From positions 1 to 60,000 of the forward strand of contig CAIUGM010000018.1 of assembly GCA_903898675.1 (NCBI GenBank): 60,000 nt of DNA, given 5' to 3'. Shown in pieces: positions 50,766 to 60,000 of the stretch (position 1 is its first letter; every line of letters starts with the position of its first letter). The stretch is from an uncultured Verrucomicrobiota bacterium (lineage in GTDB: Bacteria > Verrucomicrobiota > Verrucomicrobiia > Opitutales > Opitutaceae). The position numbers and the translations under genes were made by a program. Below the pieces are notes generated by a model. The model made no database searches. It saw only the letters and a list, made by a program, of their open reading frames with translations, and had not been told where the DNA came from.

Positions 50766-51725
50766 ATGACACCATTTCTTCAATTTGAGCCGATCTATCA
50801 GGAGCGCGTGTGGGGCGGGCGTGAATTGGAGGGCTATTTGGGGAGAAAGTTGGCCGCCGCCGGGCCGATTGGCGAGAGCTGGGAGTTGGTCGACCGGGCC
50901 GAAGCCCAATCCGTCGTCCGGGGTGGACCTTGGGCACGGAAAACCCTGCGCGAGCTAATCGCCGGCCACGCGGCGGAAATCATGGGACCAAACTGGCCGG
51001 TCGAACGCCCATTTCCGATTTTGGTGAAGTGGCTCGACTGCCGCGACCGGCTCAGCGTCCAGGTGCATCCTCCGGCGGCCATCGCCGCGCAGCTGGGCGG
51101 TGAACCCAAGACGGAAAATTGGTATTTCGGGAAAAGCGATGCCGGAGCCGCGGTTTATGCCGGCCTGCGGGCGGGAGTGACGCGGGCCGGCTTTGAGCAG
51201 GCGATTGCCGCGGGCTCGGTTGACCAGTGCCTCGACCGGCTGGCGGTGCACGCTGGCGATTCGCTGTTGATCCACAGCGGCACGATGCATGCGATCGATG
51301 CGGGCAACGTGATCCTCGAGATCCAGCAAAACTCGGACACAACCTACCGCGTGTATGATTGGGGGCGGCAGGGATTGGACGGCAAGCCGCGGGCTTTGCA
51401 TGTCAGCCAGTCACTGGCATCCTTGGATGCCAACACAGCCGGGCCGCCACACCTCATTCGCGGCGAAAGTGGCGCCAGGGTGCTGGCGGAGTGCCGCGAA
51501 TTCAGGATCCGGCGCGAGGTGCTTCCCGCCGGCGCAACCCTGGCCTTCCGCGCGAGGGAACAGGCGCGGATTTTGTCCGTGGTCGCAGGGCGGTTGGAGT
51601 TCGCCGGGGTTCCCGGAACCACCCTGGCCCTCGGCGACAACGTGCTGCTGCCTTACGCGGGTGAATATTCCTTCACGGCCAAGGCGGGAGCGACCGTCTT
51701 GATCACGGAAAACTTCAGCGCCTGA
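50766..51725 (+). CDS. manA: Mannose-6-phosphate isomerase, class I type
   Basis: 319 residues, the short cupin form. Interconverts mannose-6-phosphate and fructose-6-phosphate. The start MTPFLQFEPIYQERVWGGRE is typical. Zinc-site segments are LSVQVHPP (His) and the later LLIHSGTMHAIDAGNVILEI (His and Glu), followed by YRVYDWGR. It heads a rightward run of six genes to prmA with short gaps or overlaps; its stop overlaps the next start by one base. Confidence 0.95.
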   Translation: MTPFLQFEPIYQERVWGGRELEGYLGRKLAAAGPIGESWELVDRAEAQSVVRGGPWARKTLRELIAGHAAEIMGPNWPVERPFPILVKWLDCRDRLSVQVHPPAAIAAQLGGEPKTENWYFGKSDAGAAVYAGLRAGVTRAGFEQAIAAGSVDQCLDRLAVHAGDSLLIHSGTMHAIDAGNVILEIQQNSDTTYRVYDWGRQGLDGKPRALHVSQSLASLDANTAGPPHLIRGESGARVLAECREFRIRREVLPAGATLAFRAREQARILSVVAGRLEFAGVPGTTLALGDNVLLPYAGEYSFTAKAGATVLITENFSA

Positions 51726-52498
51726 TGAAAATACTCATTGGTGGCGATCATGCCGCCCGCGGCGGCCTGCTGGTCAAGTTGCTCTTCCTCCTCGGGGTTT
51801 TGCTCGGTGTTGCCGCGATCCTTTGGGTGGTCCTGCTGCCTGGCATCGTCGTCTCGACGATTCGTGCGCGCACCGGGTTTGCCGCCAGGGTGGAAAAACT
51901 GTCGATTAATCCTTTCACGGCCAACCTGGCGCTCACCGGGCTGGTGTTGCAAAACCCGGGCGACTGGCCCCGGCAGGACTTCGCGGAGGTGCGTGAATTC
52001 CGCGCCGACGTTAATTTGTTTTCGCTGCTAAGTGACCGTTATGTCGCCGATGAGGTCCGGATTGACCTGGCACAGGTGACCCTCGTCCGGAATCAGCAGG
52101 GCACGCTCAACGCCGTGGCCTTCCAGGACGGATTTTCGGGCGCCGCCGGGCCGTCCGGCCCGGCGAAGACGAGCCGAGTGAAGAAGGGCTTCCTGATCAA
52201 ACATCTGGTGCTGAAGTTCGACAAACTGGTCTATGCCGACTATTCCGGGCGGAAACCGGTGGTGAAGGAATATGACCTGATGGTGTCGCGTGACCTCGAA
52301 AATGTCGACAGTGTGACCAAGATCATCAGCCCGCTAACCGGCTCGGCCCTGGGTCTGGTCAGCAATGCGGTCGGTGGTATGTTCCGAAACCGGCCCGACT
52401 TGCTGCAGGACACCACCGGGCTCATCCAGGACGCCGGCAAGAAAACCGGGGAAAAACTCAAAGGCCTGCTGGACGCGCTTGATAAGCGGAAACCTTGA
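51725..52498 (+). CDS. AsmA-like/DUF748-like membrane-anchored protein
   Basis: 257 residues. An N-terminal membrane helix (LLVKLLFLLGVLLGVAAILW) is followed by a periplasmic beta-rich domain. VEKLSINPFTANLALTGLVL and VREFRADVNLFSLL are typical of AsmA/DUF748 repeats involved in outer-membrane lipid homeostasis. It is much shorter than most AsmA proteins. Translationally coupled to manA (TGATG); grpE follows after 20 bases. Confidence 0.7.
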   Translation: MKILIGGDHAARGGLLVKLLFLLGVLLGVAAILWVVLLPGIVVSTIRARTGFAARVEKLSINPFTANLALTGLVLQNPGDWPRQDFAEVREFRADVNLFSLLSDRYVADEVRIDLAQVTLVRNQQGTLNAVAFQDGFSGAAGPSGPAKTSRVKKGFLIKHLVLKFDKLVYADYSGRKPVVKEYDLMVSRDLENVDSVTKIISPLTGSALGLVSNAVGGMFRNRPDLLQDTTGLIQDAGKKTGEKLKGLLDALDKRKP

Positions 52499-52518
52499 CG
52501 TATGGTAACCGGTTCCGA

Positions 52519-53070
52519 ATGAGTGATCCCATCCAAACCGCAGTCGATGACACCAACCAGTCCAAGCCGGCTCCCGCCGAGACCGGACTGAAGCTGGAAG
52601 AGCAGCTCGCCACCGCCCGGCAGGAGGCCGCGGCGAATTATGACCGTTATGCGCGGTCGGTGGCGGACCTGGAGAACTTCCGCAAGCGCGTGTTGCGTGA
52701 GAAAGAGGAACTGCGGCAGTTTGCCGTCTCCGGCCTGATGGAGGACGTGATCCCGATTCTGGACAATCTTGGCCTGGGTCTCGCTGCCGCCAAGCAAGAG
52801 ACGGATGCGAAGGCGATTGTCGGGGGCATCACCATGACGCTCGAGCAATTCAAGGGCGCGCTGGGCCGTCATGGCTTGAAGGAAGTCAACCCGATCGGGC
52901 TGCGATTCGACCCCAATTTCCACGAGTGCATTGCCCATCAGCCGAGCGCCGAGGTGTCCGAGGAGCATGTCATGCAGGTCGTCCGGCAGGGTTACATCCT
53001 CAATGGCCGCCTGCTGCGGCCGGCGTCGGTCATCGTCTCAAGCGGTCCGGTCACGGAACCCAAAGCCTGA
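52519..53070 (+). CDS. grpE: Nucleotide exchange factor GrpE
   Basis: 183 residues. Releases ADP from DnaK. A long N-terminal coiled coil (LKLEEQLATARQEAAANYDR) leads to NFRKRVLREKEELRQFA. The C-terminal beta domain contains GLRFDPNFHECIAHQPSAE and the terminal GYILNGRLLRPASVIVS. The ATG at 52519 is used. dnaJ begins 9 bases after its stop. No CIRCE element was found upstream. Confidence 0.96.
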   Translation: MSDPIQTAVDDTNQSKPAPAETGLKLEEQLATARQEAAANYDRYARSVADLENFRKRVLREKEELRQFAVSGLMEDVIPILDNLGLGLAAAKQETDAKAIVGGITMTLEQFKGALGRHGLKEVNPIGLRFDPNFHECIAHQPSAEVSEEHVMQVVRQGYILNGRLLRPASVIVSSGPVTEPKA

Positions 53071-53079
53071 TCACCTCCT

Positions 53080-54237
53080 ATGGCGACCGGACAAAAAGAA
53101 GACTACTACGAGCTGCTGGGCGTGGCAAAAACCGCCACCGAGGAAGAACTGAAAAAAGCCTACCGCAAGAAGGCGGTGCAGTATCATCCGGATAAAAACC
53201 CGGGCAACAAGGAGTCGGAGGAGATGTTCAAGAAGGTCTCGGAGGCCTACGAGGCGCTCAAGGATCCGGACAAGCGGGCCGCCTACGACCGCTATGGTCA
53301 TGCCGCGTTCCAGCAGGGTGGCGGGCCGCGCGCCGGTGGTGGCGGGGCCGGCGGATTTCACGATCCGTTCGACATCTTCCGCGAGGTCTTCAGCCAGGGC
53401 GGCGGCGGAGGGGGCGGGGGGATATTCGAGGAATTTTTCGGCGGCGGCAACGGCGGTGGCGGCTCGGGGCGCGGCGCGGATTTGCGCTACGATATCGAGA
53501 TCTCACTCGAGGAGGCCGCCCACGGCGCCGAGAAGGAAATCTCCTTCAAGAAACTGGGCGAATGCGGCCACTGCCACGGCAGCGGCGCCGAGCCGGGTTC
53601 AAAACGCGTGACTTGCCTGACCTGCCGTGGTGCGGGTCAGGTCACAACCTCGCGGGGTTTCTTCCATGTCCGGCAGGTCTGCCCGACCTGTCATGGCACG
53701 GGGCAGCGCATCGAGAAGCCTTGCGCCAAGTGTCACGGCGAGGGCCGCGTGAACGAAACGGCCAAGATCAATGTGAAGATCCCGGCCGGCGTGGACACGG
53801 GCAACAAACTGCGCTCTACAGGCAACGGCGAGGCCGGTGTGAGCGGCGGGCAGGCTGGTGATCTCTACATCGTGGTGCACGTCAAGGAGCACGAGGTGTT
53901 CGAGCGCCAGGGCGACGACCTGTTCTGCGAGATTCCGATCAAATTCACACTGGCCGCCTTGGGTGGAACCATCCAGGTGCCCACGTTGCAGGGTAAGGCG
54001 ACGCTGAAGATCCCGGTCGGCACGCAGTCGGGCACGACGTTCCGGCTCAAGGGACGCGGGATGCCACACCTGCGTGGCAGTGCGCATGGCGACCAGCTTA
54101 TCCGGGTGAACGTCGAGGTGCCGACCAGCCTGACGGCGGAGCAGCGGAAAACACTCGAGGAGTTCGGTCGCCTGAGTGGCGATACGGAAGAGCCGATGGC
54201 CAGGAGCTTTTTCGACAAGGCGAAGAAATTCTTCTGA
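53080..54237 (+). CDS. dnaJ: Chaperone protein DnaJ
   Basis: 385 residues, type I (DnaJA) Hsp40. J domain with HPD in [10 protein letters not shown], a glycine-rich G/F linker containing a long poly-glycine stretch, and a zinc-binding domain with four CxxCxGxG repeats ([32 protein letters not shown]). The C-terminal substrate domains complete it. It delivers clients to DnaK and stimulates its ATPase. dnaK itself is not in the window. Confidence 0.97.
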   Translation: MATGQKEDYYELLGVAKTATEEELKKAYRKKAVQYHPDKNPGNKESEEMFKKVSEAYEALKDPDKRAAYDRYGHAAFQQGGGPRAGGGGAGGFHDPFDIFREVFSQGGGGGGGGIFEEFFGGGNGGGGSGRGADLRYDIEISLEEAAHGAEKEISFKKLGECGHCHGSGAEPGSKRVTCLTCRGAGQVTTSRGFFHVRQVCPTCHGTGQRIEKPCAKCHGEGRVNETAKINVKIPAGVDTGNKLRSTGNGEAGVSGGQAGDLYIVVHVKEHEVFERQGDDLFCEIPIKFTLAALGGTIQVPTLQGKATLKIPVGTQSGTTFRLKGRGMPHLRGSAHGDQLIRVNVEVPTSLTAEQRKTLEEFGRLSGDTEEPMARSFFDKAKKFF

Positions 54238-54245
54238 ATCCGTTC

Positions 54246-54827
54246 ATGCGCGTTGTCATTCTAGGCTCGGGACGCGGGAGCAACGCCGCAGCCATTCTGC
54301 AGGCACAGTTGGACGGACGGCTCGGTCTGGCGCAGGTTGTGGGAATCTTCGCGGACCAACCGGAGGCCGGCATACTGGCGCTCGGCCCGCGTTTCGGCGT
54401 GCCGGCCGGTTTTGTCGACCCGGCGCCGTTCAAGACCAAGCTCGAAGGGCCGGGCGAGGACCGCTTCATCGAGGCGATCCAGGCGGCCCAAGCCGATCTG
54501 GTCGTGCTGGCGGGATTCATGCGGGTGCTGAAACCAAGATTTCTCGCCACCTTTGCCGGCCGGATCATTAACCTGCACCCGAGCCTGCTGCCGAGTTTTC
54601 CCGGATTGGACGCCATCGGGCAGGCTTTTCGCCGGGGCGTCAGCATTAGCGGCTGCACGGTCCATTACGTGACCGGCGAGGTTGATGGCGGCCCCATTCT
54701 GGATCAGCAGGCCGTGCGGCTTGAACCGGGCGAAACACTGGAACAGGTCGCCGCCAAGGTACACGCCGCTGAACACGAATTACTGCCGGCAGTTATCGCC
54801 CGGTTGAGTCGTCAGGCCCTTACTTGA
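54246..54827 (+). CDS. purN: Phosphoribosylglycinamide formyltransferase
   Basis: 193 residues. Third step of purine synthesis, formyl transfer from 10-formyl-THF to GAR. Start MRVVILGSGRGSNAAAIL with the phosphate-binding GSGRGSN. The catalytic INLHPSLLPSFPG carries the essential Asn and His, and YVTGEVDGGPILDQ the Asp. It starts 8 bases after dnaJ and ends 1 base before prmA. Confidence 0.96.
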   Translation: MRVVILGSGRGSNAAAILQAQLDGRLGLAQVVGIFADQPEAGILALGPRFGVPAGFVDPAPFKTKLEGPGEDRFIEAIQAAQADLVVLAGFMRVLKPRFLATFAGRIINLHPSLLPSFPGLDAIGQAFRRGVSISGCTVHYVTGEVDGGPILDQQAVRLEPGETLEQVAAKVHAAEHELLPAVIARLSRQALT

Positions 54828-54828
54828 C

Positions 54829-55698
54829 ATGGCCGTCTTTGAACTCAGGGCCGAGGTAGCTCCCGAAACGATTGACGCACTCGAGGAGATTCTCGGAGAG
54901 CTGGAAGAGCAGCGCCTGATGGTGCTGGAAGACAAGCCGTCGGCCAAGGCCTGGTTGGTTGGTTACTTTCCAGCGCGGCCGGAAGCAGCCGCGGCGTGGC
55001 TGGCTTTTGTCGGGGTAGCGAAGTCCCTGGCGCTGCCCGTCGAGCCGGAAGTGCGGGAATTGCCCGATGAAGACTGGAAGAACAGCTACAAGATTCATTT
55101 CAAGGCTTCGAAATTCGGCCGGCTGAACTGGGTGCCGGTATGGGAGCGGGCTGCGTTCACGCTTCCGGCCGGGGAAGAAGTGCTCTGGTTGGATCCAGGC
55201 ATGGCCTTCGGCACCGGCAATCATGAGACGACCCGGCTTTGCTGTGAACGACTGGCGGATTTTTCCACGCGGCGCGGCAACGCCGGCCGGGTCATCGATG
55301 CCGGTTGTGGCTCCGGCATCCTCGCGCTTTCGGCGGCCAAGCTGGGCTTTAAAAAAATTGCGGGTTTTGACAACGACCCGGAAGCCATCCGGGTCAGCGG
55401 GGAAAACGCCGAGTTAAACGACATGGCTGAAGGCGTTGATTTTTTTGTGGGCGATCTCGTATCCGGACTGAGGGATCGTCAGGCAGACTTGGTCATGGCT
55501 AACATCCAATCTGATGTGCTGATGCGGTTTGCGACCGAACTGTGTGCCGCGGTTGCCCCCGGCGGTGAACTCGTCCTGAGCGGCATCCTAGGCCGCGAAT
55601 TGGATGACGTGCGAGCTAAGTTCGCCGATACGGCCAAAGGCTGGGCCGTTGCGTCGCGGGTATTGGGCGAATGGGCCGACCTAAGTCTGACCAGCTAG
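54829..55698 (+). CDS. prmA: Ribosomal protein L11 methyltransferase
   Basis: 289 residues. An N-terminal substrate-recognition domain is followed by DEDWKNSYKIHFKASKFG, the PrmA-typical DPGMAFGTGNHETTRL and SAM motif I VIDAGCGSGILALS. It ends near VMANIQSDVLMRF and ELVLSGILGRELDDV. Methylates ribosomal protein L11. Its last 4 bases overlap the stop region of the opposing gene at 55695. Confidence 0.94.
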   Translation: MAVFELRAEVAPETIDALEEILGELEEQRLMVLEDKPSAKAWLVGYFPARPEAAAAWLAFVGVAKSLALPVEPEVRELPDEDWKNSYKIHFKASKFGRLNWVPVWERAAFTLPAGEEVLWLDPGMAFGTGNHETTRLCCERLADFSTRRGNAGRVIDAGCGSGILALSAAKLGFKKIAGFDNDPEAIRVSGENAELNDMAEGVDFFVGDLVSGLRDRQADLVMANIQSDVLMRFATELCAAVAPGGELVLSGILGRELDDVRAKFADTAKGWAVASRVLGEWADLSLTS

Positions 55699-56813
55699 AG
55701 GAAACGCCAGACGGCATGGAGGAGGGTCGCGTTCCCGATGGCCCACAGTGGCCAGAAGGCGCGATCCTTGGGCAGCAGCAGGTTGAAGGTTACGGTCATG
55801 GGCAGGACGGCGCGGCAGGCGGCCCAGTAGCCGGACCAGACCCAGAGTCCAAGGAATGGCAGCAACAGCGAGTAGGCTGCGCCGACGCGCCACCATGGGG
55901 ACTGAACTTGAGGGCTGCGCCAAAGCACCAGGGCCTGGGTTGCCAAGCCAAGCAAGGAAAGCAGGCCGAATGAATAGCGGGCATCCCAATTCCCGTTTAA
56001 AATTTCATCTGCGCACTGTGTGGCGTGAGCGTAAGCGCCCTGCAAAGGCCAGGTGAAGTTGGCAAAGCCCTCTCCGGCGGCAGTGCCGGCGAAACGTTGA
56101 TGGACGTAGATAGACCAGGCTCCCAGGGGGATGGCGGCGACGATGAGCGTCACCAGGCCTAACCGGCGCCGGGAGCCGTTGAATAAATCTGAGAACATTA
56201 GGGCAAGGGTGCCCAGCAGGTCGGTTTCCTTGGCTAAGTTGCCCAGTGTCAGCCAGAGGGTGGTCCGGGATTTCTGCGATTGACCCCAGGAACGTATGGC
56301 AAGCGCCAGAAGCAAAAGGGCCGGAAGATCCACGAGTGACTGTCGTACGCTGTCCAGGACGCCCATACTGAACATGCATCCGATCCATCGGGCGATCGAC
56401 GTCCAATCTGTGCCACCCAGGTGGTCGCGCAGCACCCAGCCCAGGGCAAACCAGCAGACAATATTTAGCAAAGCATACACCTGCAGTGTCCACCAAGGGT
56501 TGCCCAAGCCAAGCAGAGCGGCGCAGCCGGGAACTAGGATTCGCCGGGCCCGATAGCTTGGGGCGTCAATTATCCTCGGTAATTCGGAACTACGCAGGAG
56601 GGGATCAAGGGCTAGCTGGGCATAAAACTGGCCGTCGTAGCCATTGGAGCCAGGTACAATTGCGATTTGGAGGCCCTCCAGGCTTGTATGTCGCCGATCC
56701 TGCCAGGTTTCACCAAAGCGAATGAGGCTCGTCATTCCGGTCCGAGGGCTGAACTTCGCCAGCACGAGGCCGGCAAAGAGCAGCGATAGGATCAAGTAGG
56801 CTTGGCGGCGCAT
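55695..56813 (-). CDS. Polytopic membrane protein, possibly glycan-related
   Basis: 372 residues, about nine membrane helices. The early extracellular loop has SNGYDGQFYAQLALDPLL, as in membrane proteins annotated with cell-surface glycopolymer formation and GT-C-like folds. ARRILVPGCAALLGLGNPWW follows. No catalytic assignment can be made. Slightly lower GC and many rare serine/leucine codons compared with the neighbouring purN-prmA genes. Confidence 0.65.
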   Translation of the reverse strand: MRRQAYLILSLLFAGLVLAKFSPRTGMTSLIRFGETWQDRRHTSLEGLQIAIVPGSNGYDGQFYAQLALDPLLRSSELPRIIDAPSYRARRILVPGCAALLGLGNPWWTLQVYALLNIVCWFALGWVLRDHLGGTDWTSIARWIGCMFSMGVLDSVRQSLVDLPALLLLALAIRSWGQSQKSRTTLWLTLGNLAKETDLLGTLALMFSDLFNGSRRRLGLVTLIVAAIPLGAWSIYVHQRFAGTAAGEGFANFTWPLQGAYAHATQCADEILNGNWDARYSFGLLSLLGLATQALVLWRSPQVQSPWWRVGAAYSLLLPFLGLWVWSGYWAACRAVLPMTVTFNLLLPKDRAFWPLWAIGNATLLHAVWRFL

Positions 56814-56823
56814 CCGGCGGACC

Positions 56824-56860
56824 TAAAAAAATAACCGCGAGTACGGGATTCGCGGCTAAA
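56824..56860 (-). terminator. Terminator after accC
   Basis: On the minus strand GCCGCGA and TCGCGGT form a stem with a 9-base loop, followed by TATTTTTTT. It is 30-65 bases after the accC stop and before the start of the membrane-protein gene. Confidence 0.85.
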
Positions 56861-56890
56861 GAGTGGGATTCAGAATTTGCTTATGCTTGC

Positions 56891-58252
56891 TCAGAAGAGA
56901 TCCGTCGGCGTACGGGACATGAAGTCTTCCATGTATGCCGTGGTGGCTTTGCCTTCGATAAACACCGGGTCGCTCATGATCGCCTTATGCAAGGGGATCG
57001 TCGTTTTAATGCCGCGGACGAGGTATTCGCTCAAAGCCCGGTAGGAGCGCTGGAGGGCGATTTTGCGGGTGTCGCCATAACAGATGAGCTTGCCAATCAT
57101 GCTATCGTAGTAGGGCGGGATCGTGTAGCCGCTGTAGGCGTGCGAGTCGACCCGCACGCCGTGGCCGCCAGGTGCGTAGTAGAGGCTGATTGTGCCAGGC
57201 GAGGGAGTAAAGTTACGGGCGGGATCCTCGGCGTTTATCCGGCATTCAATGGCGTGCTTCGAGAATTTGATGTCGCCTTGGTCAAAGGTCAGTTTTTCGC
57301 CGTTGGCTACATTGATTTGCTGCCTGATCAGGTCTATGCCCGTGACCTCCTCCGTCACCGGGTGCTCCACTTGGATGCGCGTGTTCATCTCGATGAAGTA
57401 GTAATTGCCCTTTGCATCGACTAGAAACTCGATCGTGCCGGCGTTCTGATATTCGGCAGCCTCGGCCGCCTTGATGGCGGCCTTCCCCATCTTCTTTCGC
57501 AGCTCGGCGGTAAGAAAAGGTGACGGGGATTCCTCGATCAATTTCTGATGGCGGCGTTGCACGGAGCAATCGCGTTCGCCGAGATGAAGAACCTTGCCGT
57601 GACTGTCCGCCAAAATCTGGAATTCGATGTGCCGTGGTTTCTCGATATACTTTTCGATGTATACCGAGCCATTGCCGAACGCTTTCTCGGCCTCGTTTCG
57701 GGCTACATGGAATTCTTTGGCAAATGAGACGTCGTTGTGGGCGATGCGCATGCCTCGGCCGCCTCCGCCAGCGACAGCCTTGATGATGACTGGATAACCG
57801 ATTTTTCGGGCCACTTTGACGGCTTCTGCCTCGCTCTCAATCGGACCGTCCGATCCAGGAACCGTCACCACACCGGCCTTGCGGACGGTGTCTTTGGCGA
57901 TCGCCTTGTCGCCCATCATACGGATACTTTTCGATTTCGGGCCGATGAACTTGATATTGCATGACTCGCACTGCTCTGCGAATTTCGCGTTCTCCGATAG
58001 GAATCCATAGCCAGGGTGGATGGCGTCTACATCGGCGATTTCGGCCGCACTGATGATTCGGTCTGCACGCAAGTAGCTGTCAGAGCTCTTGGGCCCACCG
58101 ATGCAAATAGCCTCATCAGCTAGCTGAACATGCAGCGATTGGACGTCAGCCTCAGAATAGACGGCTAACGTCTTAATCCCCATTTCGCGGCATGCACGTA
58201 TAATGCGTAACGCGATTTCACCGCGATTTGCGATGAGAATCTTTTGTATCAT
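56891..58252 (-). CDS. accC: Acetyl-CoA carboxylase, biotin carboxylase subunit
   Basis: 453 residues. ATP-dependent carboxylation of biotin on AccB, the first step of fatty-acid synthesis. ATG 58252 starts the canonical [20 protein letters not shown]. The ATP-grasp domain has [32 protein letters not shown] and [20 protein letters not shown] carry the catalytic residues. The C-terminal domain is complete. The upstream in-frame extension to 58348 runs into accB's end and is rejected. Confidence 0.97.
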   Translation of the reverse strand: MIQKILIANRGEIALRIIRACREMGIKTLAVYSEADVQSLHVQLADEAICIGGPKSSDSYLRADRIISAAEIADVDAIHPGYGFLSENAKFAEQCESCNIKFIGPKSKSIRMMGDKAIAKDTVRKAGVVTVPGSDGPIESEAEAVKVARKIGYPVIIKAVAGGGGRGMRIAHNDVSFAKEFHVARNEAEKAFGNGSVYIEKYIEKPRHIEFQILADSHGKVLHLGERDCSVQRRHQKLIEESPSPFLTAELRKKMGKAAIKAAEAAEYQNAGTIEFLVDAKGNYYFIEMNTRIQVEHPVTEEVTGIDLIRQQINVANGEKLTFDQGDIKFSKHAIECRINAEDPARNFTPSPGTISLYYAPGGHGVRVDSHAYSGYTIPPYYDSMIGKLICYGDTRKIALQRSYRALSEYLVRGIKTTIPLHKAIMSDPVFIEGKATTAYMEDFMSRTPTDLF

Positions 58253-58307
58253 ACTGGTATAAAATAGGTAATCCAGGCATGTGTTGCCTGGTTTGCGGGA
58301 GCGCAGG

Positions 58308-58793
58308 TTAGCCGACCTTGATCTTGAATAGACGTTGGCCGTACTCAACCGGCTGCCCGTTTTCGACGAGGATCTCCGTAACAGTTCCCTTAACCTCTGC
58401 CTGAATCTCGTTTATTATCTTCATCGCTTCGATGATGCAGACAACGGTCTTCTCGTCGACCTTGGCCCCGATTTCAACAAAGGATGGGTTTTCAGGAGAC
58501 GGGGAGCGATAAAACGTTCCGACCATGGGCGATTTCACGAAGGTGAAGCCTATTTCATCTGCCCCAGCGGGTAATGCAGACGCGGGTTTAGCGATAGCAC
58601 TGCTGGAGGCAGCATCGCCTTGAGCGATTACTTGGGGGAAGGGGGGGGCTGAAAGCGGAGTCGCTGAAACGATCGGTTGGCCACCTGATCCACGCTTAAT
58701 CTTGATCTTAAAGCCTTCTTCTTCGAATTCGAACTCAGTTAAGTCCGAGCGCTTCATCAGATCTATGACCTGTTTGATTTGTTTTAAGTCCAA
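58308..58793 (-). CDS. accB: Biotin carboxyl carrier protein of acetyl-CoA carboxylase
   Basis: 161 residues. N-terminal docking helix ([20 protein letters not shown]), an alanine/proline-rich linker, and a C-terminal biotinyl domain from [19 protein letters not shown] to the end. The biotinylated lysine sits in [13 protein letters not shown], with isoleucine where EAMKM is usual, an accepted variant. It is followed by accC 55 bases downstream on the same strand. Confidence 0.96.
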   Translation of the reverse strand: MDLKQIKQVIDLMKRSDLTEFEFEEEGFKIKIKRGSGGQPIVSATPLSAPPFPQVIAQGDAASSSAIAKPASALPAGADEIGFTFVKSPMVGTFYRSPSPENPSFVEIGAKVDEKTVVCIIEAMKIINEIQAEVKGTVTEILVENGQPVEYGQRLFKIKVG

Positions 58794-59600
58794 GAAATGC
58801 CCTGGTTGAGTTTGTGGCGGTAGTTCATGTTAGAACCGTCAGTGAAGCTGGCGTTCAAAAGAACTTTGATCCCGCAACGCAATCACTGAATGTACTCAGC
58901 GGCCAAATATTGTAAAAAATGCCAATTAATGGGCAATAAACCACGGAAATTGGTAGAAAAAGTGAATTAAGTAGCGTTTTACTGTTCAGCAGTTTTCCCG
59001 ATTTCTGGGCCATTCTTGCCGGTATAGCTTCGCATTGAAGCCTCTTACTTTAGGCATATATTAGGTATACGTTCTTAATTCAGCATGCCGTCTCAGCTGG
59101 CTTTGCCCTGATGCGAGCATCCAACCCATCTCGCCATTGCTAGTACGCGTGATCACCAAGAAATTCATGCAATGAACATCAGGTGGATTGCACTGAGTCT
59201 GCTGGGCACTGGCTTGGCGCAATCAGGCCAATCTGAATATCTGCATGATGAATAAGGATGGTTCTGGGCGACAATCTAGGGTGATTTTAAAGGGCTGCTT
59301 TACTATCTTGTATCAGTATAATGGATACATTGCAAAACCCATGGGAGCCAGTAGAATTAGAAGAAATGCCCGCAAATATCATTGGTGATTTTCGCGCAGA
59401 AATAATTTTGTAAGATATTATCTATCTACATTTTAAAATGGCATTAGTTTTTTTCCTCAAAAAGGTCTTGATAAAGAAAAAGCGGATTGCATGTTCCCGA
59501 CTCCCTTCGAGCAGCACGTCGAAATAAAAAGCGAGTGTGCTGCCCTAAGGAGGCAAGAAAGCATCCGTTCCTTCACAAAACTTTCTTCGAAAACCTCGGG
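58794..59600. other. AT-rich intergenic region before the rRNA operon, no firm gene
   Basis: About 800 bases much richer in A and T than the rest of the window. It holds the promoter region of accBC at the left. At 59172-59255 a 27-codon frame (MNIRWIALSLLGTGLAQS, then a short polar end) resembles a signal-peptide start, but it lacks a ribosome-binding site and a continuation. The other open frames overlap the rRNA leader and look accidental. Confidence 0.6.
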
Positions 59601-59607
59601 AAAAGTA

Positions 59608-59636
59608 TTGACGAAGCAAATGGCAAATGTTCTCTT
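59608..59636 (+). promoter_or_regulatory. Candidate rRNA operon promoter
   Basis: TTGACG (59608-59613), a 17-base spacer, and TCTCTT (59631-59636) form a good -35 with a weak -10. About 150 bases upstream of 16S, a usual distance. Confidence 0.4.
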
Positions 59637-59662
59637 AAACATCTTTCCCTAAACAGGGACCG

Positions 59663-59673
59663 GTTCTTTGAAA
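59663..59673 (+). promoter_or_regulatory. boxA-like antitermination element of the rRNA leader
   Basis: GTTCTTTGAAA resembles the boxA consensus (TGCTCTTTAACA) and lies in the rRNA leader. It is followed by small hairpins (TTGGG/CCCAA at about 59690-59704; TTCAAACC/GGGTTTGAG at about 59721-59740) that may form part of the 16S processing stem. Confidence 0.5.
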
Positions 59674-59785
59674 TTTACTTTGTGCGATTGATTGGGACCC
59701 CCAATCAACATTATTCCAAGATTCAAACCTTCGGGTTTGAGTCATTTTTAAGTAGTTCATGAATCACTAGGATTTGTGACTCTCT

Positions 59786-60000
<215 letters not shown>

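Noticed and set aside
52490-52520. CIRCE element controlling grpE-dnaJ
   Set aside because: The TTAGCACTC-N9-GAGTGCTAA pattern was looked for upstream of grpE and manA and was not seen.
59487-59762. A 91-codon rightward frame in the rRNA leader
   Set aside because: It spans the likely rRNA promoter, the boxA-like element and processing hairpins, and has no recognisable protein features.

Overview
The window looks like chromosomal DNA of a high-GC member of the Opitutaceae (Verrucomicrobiota). The right edge enters a 16S rRNA gene whose first about 210 bases fit that phylum. Many proteins are of types common there: GH127 and DUF1080 secreted enzymes, long U32 proteins, beta-propeller hybrid kinases. 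The placement is by recognition, not by a search. The DNA is mostly GC-rich and gene-dense. The exceptions are an AT-rich rRNA leader (about 58800-59785) and a lower-GC segment at about 19575-20010.

Layout. 1-2250: a sensor kinase cut off inside its ATPase domain next to a palindromic repeat, then a DUF3592 membrane protein. 2285-8691: B12-dependent methionine synthase (metH) diverging from a cobalamin-riboswitch-controlled BtuB-type receptor. 8798-12678: a secreted GH127 glycosidase and a DUF885 putative metallopeptidase. 12719-16572: recQ, a small gene resembling the target-recognition end of an MmeI-type DNA methyltransferase, and a YcaQ/AlkZ-like glycosylase. 16677-20761: a NarL-type regulator and two sensor kinases lying head to head, both apparently missing their 5' ends. 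20838-28679: a coiled-coil protein, a PIN-PhoH ATPase, the run def / cobalamin adenosyltransferase / DUF6580-like membrane protein, and an unrecognised two-gene operon that I read as a possible stator-type (MotA/ExbB plus MotB/ExbD-like) pair. 28666-34325: a methyltransferase coupled to a UbiA-like membrane protein, an NCX-like transporter, a VOC protein and two DUF1080 proteins. 34337-40492: a leftward run LysR > MFS > U32 > adenylate-kinase-like. 40610-47304: small membrane and secreted proteins, a Smr protein, an ABC-2 exporter, TatA, and a ceruloplasmin-like two-domain copper oxidase coupled to an aldose epimerase. 47401-55698: rodZ-like and ftsK leftward; manA, an AsmA-like gene, grpE, dnaJ, purN and prmA rightward. 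55695-58793: a membrane protein and accBC leftward. 58794-60000: rRNA leader and 16S.

Themes. B12 recurs: uptake (riboswitch plus BtuB), adenosylation, use (MetH), and a small membrane protein next to the adenosyltransferase that could be a transporter subunit. Signs of rearrangement also recur: three damaged kinases, a repeat-derived in-frame insert in MetH, and a long inverted repeat between the B12 riboswitch and btuB. No CRISPR array, tRNA, complete insertion sequence or prophage was seen. The most promising undescribed item is the putative stator-like pair at 25614-28679, whose partner carries a serine-protease-like domain without a visible catalytic serine.
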